Of a stretch of DNA of 47,031 nt, positions 42,804 through 47,031 are shown one piece after another. The stretch covers positions 1 to 47,031 of the forward strand of contig JAUVLT010000007.1 of the NCBI GenBank assembly GCA_030600605.1, given 5' to 3'. The stretch's first letter is position 1. Every line of letters starts with the position of its first letter. Source of the stretch: Mycoplasmatota bacterium. Its GTDB lineage: Bacteria; Bacillota_I; Bacilli_A; Izemoplasmatales; Izemoplasmataceae. The notes beneath the pieces were generated by a model. It had not been told where the DNA came from. It did no database searches and worked only from the letters and a program-made list of their open reading frames with translations. The position numbers and the translations under genes were made by a program.

Positions 42804-43424
42804 TCACTTCCTTTTAATACTCAAACTCATTCCATCACCAATTTGATATAAATAAGTATCAAAATCTTTTTCCAAAACAACAAACTTATTAAAATTATCA
42901 ATTTTCCTTAATAGTTGTCTTAAATTTCGATCTTTTACTTCTTGATTTACTAAATCATGAAATAACAAATTATCGGTAATAATAATTCCTGTTTCGTTTA
43001 AAATTGTTTTGTACTTATTAAAAAATTTTATACTTTGTGCCTTAGCAGCATCAATAAATATTAAATCAAACATCCCAAGTTTTTTTTCATCTAGTTCTAA
43101 AGCATCTTTATTAATAAGAGATATTTTTTCTTCTAATAATGCCTCTTTTATATTTTTTTTTGCTTTTTGGTACATTTCTTTACTTTTTTCAATAGATGTG
43201 ACTCTAACATTATTTTTAAGAGCCATACTAATTGCTGAATATCCAATTGCAGTGCCAATCTCTAAAATGTTTTTAACATTTGATAATTTAATAATTTGAT
43301 TAAGAAAATTAATTCCTTCATCTGTAATTATAGGCACATTATTTTCTAGTGCAGACATCTTTAAAGAAACTAATAAGGTATTAGTTTCTTTATAGTTAAT
43401 ATTTTTTAGATATTCATTTTCCAC
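42804..43424 (-). CDS. trmR: tRNA 5-hydroxyuridine methyltransferase TrmR (YrrM)
   Basis: The 206-residue product is a class I O-methyltransferase: ILEIGTAIGYSAISMA (motif I), VTSIEKSKEMYQKAKKNI and DLIFIDAAKAQSIKFF (metal site). In Bacillus, TrmR makes 5-methoxyuridine at tRNA position 34 from the hydroxyuridine made by TrhP proteins, which are encoded next here. That context is the reason to prefer TrmR over a generic catechol methyltransferase. Confidence 0.9.
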   Translation of the reverse strand: MENEYLKNINYKETNTLLVSLKMSALENNVPIITDEGINFLNQIIKLSNVKNILEIGTAIGYSAISMALKNNVRVTSIEKSKEMYQKAKKNIKEALLEEKISLINKDALELDEKKLGMFDLIFIDAAKAQSIKFFNKYKTILNETGIIITDNLLFHDLVNQEVKDRNLRQLLRKIDNFNKFVVLEKDFDTYLYQIGDGMSLSIKRK

Positions 43425-43432
43425 AAGATCAC

Positions 43433-43684
43433 CTATTCTTCAAGAAATGAATTTAAAACTTCGTCTATCATATCCCATTCTTTATCTGTATCAATCGGCA
43501 TTAAATTACCACCGAGTTTACTTTTTTCATCATAAACCGCTGCGAATACTTCATCATTTTCTTCACCTGGTAATTTATATATTACATATGATTTATCGTT
43601 GTCTGGATTCTGAAAAGTTAATACTACTTCAAATTCTAGTTCTTTACCTTCTTCATCAATTACTGTGAATTTTTTATCATCCAT
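43433..43684 (-). CDS. yrzB: DUF1292 family protein YrzB
   Basis: The 83-residue acidic protein contains FTVIDEEGKELEFEVVLTF, YVIYKLP and EWDMIDEVLNSFLEE, the DUF1292 pattern. The role is unknown. It lies between ruvX and trmR; in Bacillus yrzB lies between ruvX and mltG. Since mltG is missing, trmR follows at once. Confidence 0.93.
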   Translation of the reverse strand: MDDKKFTVIDEEGKELEFEVVLTFQNPDNDKSYVIYKLPGEENDEVFAAVYDEKSKLGGNLMPIDTDKEWDMIDEVLNSFLEE

Positions 43685-43696
43685 CTCTATATCCTC

Positions 43697-44113
43697 CTAT
43701 TTTTTACTATCTAGATAGCCTTGTAAGATTATTACTGCAGCCATTTTGTCAATATCGTTTTTACGTTTTTTTCTTTTTAAATTTTGAGATATCATCATGT
43801 TTGAAGCCATTTTCGAAGTTAATCTCTCATCCCACATTATTACATTTATATTTTCTTTTTCTTCTAATTTCATTTTAAAATCACTCGCAATATTTGCTTG
43901 TTCTCCATGTGTTCCATCCATATTTTTTGGTAAACCTAATACAACAACATCAATATTGTTTTCTTTAATAATCGTTAAGATGTGTTTTAAAGCACTATCA
44001 AAATCCTTTTCTATGAAACGATATGTTTCAAGTCCCCTAGCTAAAAATCCTAAATCATCACTTATTGCTATTCCTAATGTTTTATTCCCTAAATCTAACC
44101 CGAGTTTTTTCAT
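43697..44113 (-). CDS. ruvX: Putative pre-16S rRNA nuclease / Holliday junction resolvase RuvX (YqgF)
   Basis: The 138-residue product has the RNase H-like fold of YqgF: LGLDLGNKTLGIAISD (first Asp), VVLGLPKNMDGTHGEQA (Glu region) and MWDERLTSKMA (Asp-Glu). Such proteins trim the 5' end of 16S rRNA in E. coli, and the older name suggests a junction resolvase. Its ATG overlaps the alaS TGA (44110-44113). The IreB gene that usually lies between alaS and ruvX is absent. Confidence 0.95.
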   Translation of the reverse strand: MKKLGLDLGNKTLGIAISDDLGFLARGLETYRFIEKDFDSALKHILTIIKENNIDVVVLGLPKNMDGTHGEQANIASDFKMKLEEKENINVIMWDERLTSKMASNMMISQNLKRKKRKNDIDKMAAVIILQGYLDSKK

Positions 44114-46734
44114 TCAACCAATTCTCTAACTCTTTTTAGTGCTTCATCAACTTTCGAGATATCTTTACCTCCAGCTTGAGCCATATCTGGGCGTCCTCCT
44201 CCATTACCACCAGTAATAATAGCAGCTTCTTTCGCAATTTTTCCCGCGTGTATATCTACATTAGATTTCGCAATAAATGTTACTTTATCGTTCTGAACAT
44301 TTGCTACAAAAACAAATCCCGTACCTAGTTTTTCTAGTAATCTATCAACCATAGGTTTTAAAGCATCTTTATCAATATTATATGTTTTAATGATTATTTT
44401 ACCATCTTTAGCTTCTTTAAATAAATCATCAATATTACTAAAGACTTTCTCCTTTAAAAGTTCTTTGTATTTTTTTTCTAATTCTCTAACTAAATCCTGT
44501 AGTTTTGCAAATTCAATTCTTTTATTGATCACATCTTGATAAGATCCAATAATTTTTTCATTTCTTTCAAATGAAAAAATTAATTCAATTTCATTATCTT
44601 TTGCCTCAACAAGCAGTTTGTTAACTTTTACAATTAGTTTGTCCATTTCTTTATGAAATCCAATAAATTGATTTCTAATATTTTCAATTGCTTTGTTAGC
44701 ATGTCCAACTATACGGTAAATACCACTGCCTTTTGATTCGATTGAAGCAATAGCGAATTTTTCAATTTCTGTTGTGTTTCTTACATGTGTTCCACCGCAC
44801 AAATCAACAGTATACCCCATATCTATTACCCTTACTTTATCACTATATTTTTCACCAAATTCTGCTATAGCTCCAATTGCTTTTGCTTCTTCAATTGTTT
44901 TTTCACTTATATTAACTACAATATTTTCTTTGATTTTTTCATTTACTTTTTTTTCGACTTCAAGTAATATCTCATCATTTAGATTGTCATAACTATTAAA
45001 GTCAAAACGCAGATTTTCACTCGTTACCTGTGATCCTTGTTGGGTTACATGCGTTCCAACTATTTCTCTTAAAGCTTTAAACATTAAATGCGTTGCTGAA
45101 TGATTATACATTGTTAAAAGTCTCGTATTCTTATCAATACTAGCGATAACATTATCTCCATCAATTAAATAATTATTCTCAATAAGATGAATAAATTGTC
45201 CATTTGGTAACTTTTGAACATCGAGTACATTATATACAATATTACCTTTCGTTATCGTACCTTTGTCACCAATTTGTCCTCCACTTTCAGCGTAAAAAGG
45301 TGTTTTTTCAAGTACAACTCCCGCAATAAAGCTTTTTATTACTTTTGTTTCCTCAGTAAAAGATGAATACCCTGTAAAGATTCCTTCCTCTTTAAAATCT
45401 AGATACTCTTCATTTTGATTATTCATCGATGTAATGTTTTTTCTTGCAGATCTAGCACGTTCTTTCTGTTTCTCCATTTCAGCTGTAAATCCTACTTTAT
45501 CAACTCTTAAACCTTCGTTTTCAGCTATTTCTTCGGTTAATTCAAGAGGATAACCGTATGTATCATACAAAGTAAAAGCTTGTTCTCCAGTAATTATTTT
45601 AGATTTATTATCTTTTATTATTTCATCTAATATTTTTTCACCTTGAACAAGTGTTTCGAAAAACTTGTTTTCTTCTATCTTGATAACTTTGATAGTTAAA
45701 TCACGGTGTTCTTTTAAATATCCATAATATGATCCCATAATTGAAATTATAGAATCAACCATTTTATATAAGAAAGGTTCGTTAATCCCTAGTTGTTTTC
45801 CGTGTTTAATTGCACGTCTTAACAGTCTTCTAAGAACATAGCCTCTTCCATCGTTAGAAAGCACTGCACCATCACTAACAGCGAATACGACTGTTCTAAT
45901 ATGATCTACAATAACTTTAAATGACATTTGGCCAGTATACTTAATCTGTGTAAAATCTTCTAATTGCTCTATCAAAGGCATAAACAAATCAGTTTCAAAG
46001 TTAGTTTCTTTATCTTGGATCATACAAACTAATCTTTCAAACCCCATTCCAGTATCAATATTCTTACTTGGTAATTCTGGATAGTCTTTTCTTTTTAACC
46101 CTGGTTTACTATTATATTGAGAAAATACAATATTCCAAATTTCGATAAATCGATCATTTTCAATATCGTTTTCAATAACACTTGTATCAAAATCACCATA
46201 TTTGATTCCTCTGTCAATAAAAACCTCTGTACATGGACCACAAGGTCCACTTCCAATTTCCCAGAAATTATATTTTGTTTTAATAATACGTTCCTTTGGA
46301 ACGCCAACATTTACCCATGCGTTTAATGTTGCTTCATCAGTTGGATAAACTGTTACAAAAAGTTTGTCTGGATCAAATCCGAAATATTTATCACTTGTTA
46401 AAAGTTCCCACGCCCAAAGAATTATTTCATCTCTAAAATAATCACCTATTGAAAAATTTCCTAACATCTCAAAAAATGTATGATGTCGAGCTGTTTTACC
46501 AACACTATCAATGTCATTTGTTCTAATACATTTTTGAGAATTCACAATTCGTGGGTTTTTGGGAATCACTGTTCCATCAAAATATTTTTTAAGTGGTGCA
46601 ACTCCCGCGTTAATCCACAATAATGTTTTATCATTACTTGGTATTAAACTAGCACTTTCTTCAACATTATGGCCTCTTTCTGCAAAGAATTTTAACCAGA
46701 TGTCTCTTATTTCATTTCCTGATAAATATTTCAT
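44110..46734 (-). CDS. alaS: Alanyl-tRNA synthetase
   Basis: AlaS charges tRNA-Ala. The 874-residue product has the class II core (FFAERGHNVEESASLIP, NAGVAPLKKYF, RHHTFFEMLGNFSIGDYF), the GRGYVLRRLLRRA block, and the editing domain with zinc residues HSATHLMFKAL and CGGTHVRNT. The C-Ala DHHA1 domain (GGNGGGRPDMAQAGG) ends it. GGAGTGAGAGTA precedes the ATG at 46734; the in-frame GTG nine bases earlier lies in that site. Expression is controlled by a T-box leader. Confidence 0.99.
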   Translation of the reverse strand: MKYLSGNEIRDIWLKFFAERGHNVEESASLIPSNDKTLLWINAGVAPLKKYFDGTVIPKNPRIVNSQKCIRTNDIDSVGKTARHHTFFEMLGNFSIGDYFRDEIILWAWELLTSDKYFGFDPDKLFVTVYPTDEATLNAWVNVGVPKERIIKTKYNFWEIGSGPCGPCTEVFIDRGIKYGDFDTSVIENDIENDRFIEIWNIVFSQYNSKPGLKRKDYPELPSKNIDTGMGFERLVCMIQDKETNFETDLFMPLIEQLEDFTQIKYTGQMSFKVIVDHIRTVVFAVSDGAVLSNDGRGYVLRRLLRRAIKHGKQLGINEPFLYKMVDSIISIMGSYYGYLKEHRDLTIKVIKIEENKFFETLVQGEKILDEIIKDNKSKIITGEQAFTLYDTYGYPLELTEEIAENEGLRVDKVGFTAEMEKQKERARSARKNITSMNNQNEEYLDFKEEGIFTGYSSFTEETKVIKSFIAGVVLEKTPFYAESGGQIGDKGTITKGNIVYNVLDVQKLPNGQFIHLIENNYLIDGDNVIASIDKNTRLLTMYNHSATHLMFKALREIVGTHVTQQGSQVTSENLRFDFNSYDNLNDEILLEVEKKVNEKIKENIVVNISEKTIEEAKAIGAIAEFGEKYSDKVRVIDMGYTVDLCGGTHVRNTTEIEKFAIASIESKGSGIYRIVGHANKAIENIRNQFIGFHKEMDKLIVKVNKLLVEAKDNEIELIFSFERNEKIIGSYQDVINKRIEFAKLQDLVRELEKKYKELLKEKVFSNIDDLFKEAKDGKIIIKTYNIDKDALKPMVDRLLEKLGTGFVFVANVQNDKVTFIAKSNVDIHAGKIAKEAAIITGGNGGGRPDMAQAGGKDISKVDEALKRVRELVE

Positions 46735-46754
46735 TACTCTCACTCCTTAAATAA

Positions 46755-46955
46755 AAAAACATCCTTAAAATAATAAGGACGAATATATTCCGTGGTACCA
46801 CCTTAGTTCTAGATATACTAGCACTCAAACTCTTTAACGCAGAGATACGGACGGTATTAACATCTCTCCAAAGTAGCTTCAATATATTGTCATACTAGTT
46901 CACACCAACCACTAGCTCTCTTAGATGATTTTTATATTTACTATTCTTCATCATT
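46755..46955 (-). promoter_or_regulatory. T-box riboswitch of alaS (GCU specifier)
   Basis: On the minus strand the leader has a stem I with GGTTGGTGTGAACTAGTATG and GAA-GCT-ACTTTGGAG; the specifier codon GCT at 46877-46875 reads alanine. The T-box sequence AAGGTGGTACCACGG lies at 46804-46790. A terminator ATCCTTA/TAAGGAC (46761-46780, as read on the plus strand) with a run of seven T follows. Uncharged tRNA-Ala would stabilise the antiterminator and allow alaS transcription. Confidence 0.93.
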
Positions 46956-46967
46956 GATTTCAAATTT

Positions 46968-46996
46968 ATTATACTAAATAACCTTTGAAATAGCAA
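46968..46996 (-). promoter_or_regulatory. Promoter of alaS and its T-box leader
   Basis: On the minus strand TTGCTA (46996-46991), 17 bases, TATAAT (46973-46968). It lies just ahead of the T-box stem I. Confidence 0.8.
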
Positions 46997-47031
46997 CCTT
47001 AATGACTAATTTTAAAAAACAATACATTTAA

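Noticed and set aside
46095-46326. Short open frames on both strands inside alaS
   Set aside because: They lie wholly inside the intact synthetase gene, lack ribosome binding sites and match nothing.
1-47031. CRISPR array, tRNA or rRNA genes
   Set aside because: No regularly spaced repeats, no cloverleaf with a T-loop and CCA region and no rRNA core sequences were seen on either strand.

Overview
This window is AT-rich chromosomal DNA from a low-GC relative of the Firmicutes. I infer a wall-less or wall-reduced lineage near the Mollicutes, such as Izemoplasmatales or Haloplasma-like bacteria. The reasons are the Bacillus-type gene order, the absence of the sporulation and cell-wall genes that sit inside these clusters in Bacillus (spoVS, cotE, mltG), and the very low GC. 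TGA is used as a stop (4219-4221, 7247-7249, 34307-34309, 38749-38751, 44110-44112) and Trp is TGG, so this is the standard bacterial code and not the Mycoplasma code. Ribosome binding sites are strong (AGGAGG or AGGTGAT, 5-9 nt before the start), and that let me trim several over-long reading frames.

Layout. 1-9 kb is the accessory part: a truncated CorC/CNNM membrane protein, EF-P, an ICMT-like methyltransferase, a rhodanese, a lone chromate-transporter half next to a decayed gamma-glutamyltranspeptidase, then a three-gene surface operon (secreted M6 metalloprotease, Ig-like lipoprotein, membrane-tethered lipoprotein), a bacterial PH protein and an unusual PlsC with a zinc ribbon. 8.9-25.3 kb is a compact Bacillus-like DNA repair, RNA decay and tRNA modification block on the minus strand (pgsA-recA-rny-nudix-ymdB-miaB-ricA-unknown-mutS-msrB-mutL-miaA), preceded by cvfB, yebC and an MFS transporter. 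25.4-28.9 kb is on the plus strand: a CmpB-family membrane protein, a K+-dependent ion-pumping pyrophosphatase, a YaiI/YqxD protein and rpsT.

29-36 kb is the classic yqeG-yqeH-yqeK-rsfS-yqeM-comEA-comEC-holA series (ribosome assembly and silencing, DNA uptake, replication clamp loading). At 36.03-36.28 kb lies a gene-free stretch that looks like the right end and omega RNA of an IS200/IS605-TnpB element with no transposase or TnpB gene left. 36.3-39.4 kb holds a YgiQ radical SAM protein, a YgjP-like metallopeptidase and mtnN. 39.5-47 kb is greA-udk-trhP2-trhP1-trmR-yrzB-ruvX-alaS, with a T-box leader (GCU specifier) and a good promoter upstream of alaS.

Most of the window is ordinary housekeeping DNA. 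The parts that merit a second look are the orphan omega-RNA-like element, the protease/Ig-lipoprotein operon, the tail-anchored protein with tandem Rho_N/SAP-like repeats between ricA and mutS, the decayed GGT next to the chromate-transporter half, and the palindrome in front of the pyrophosphatase gene. I see no CRISPR array, tRNA or rRNA gene and no intact insertion sequence. The only gene-free stretch over 300 bases is 35974-36276.
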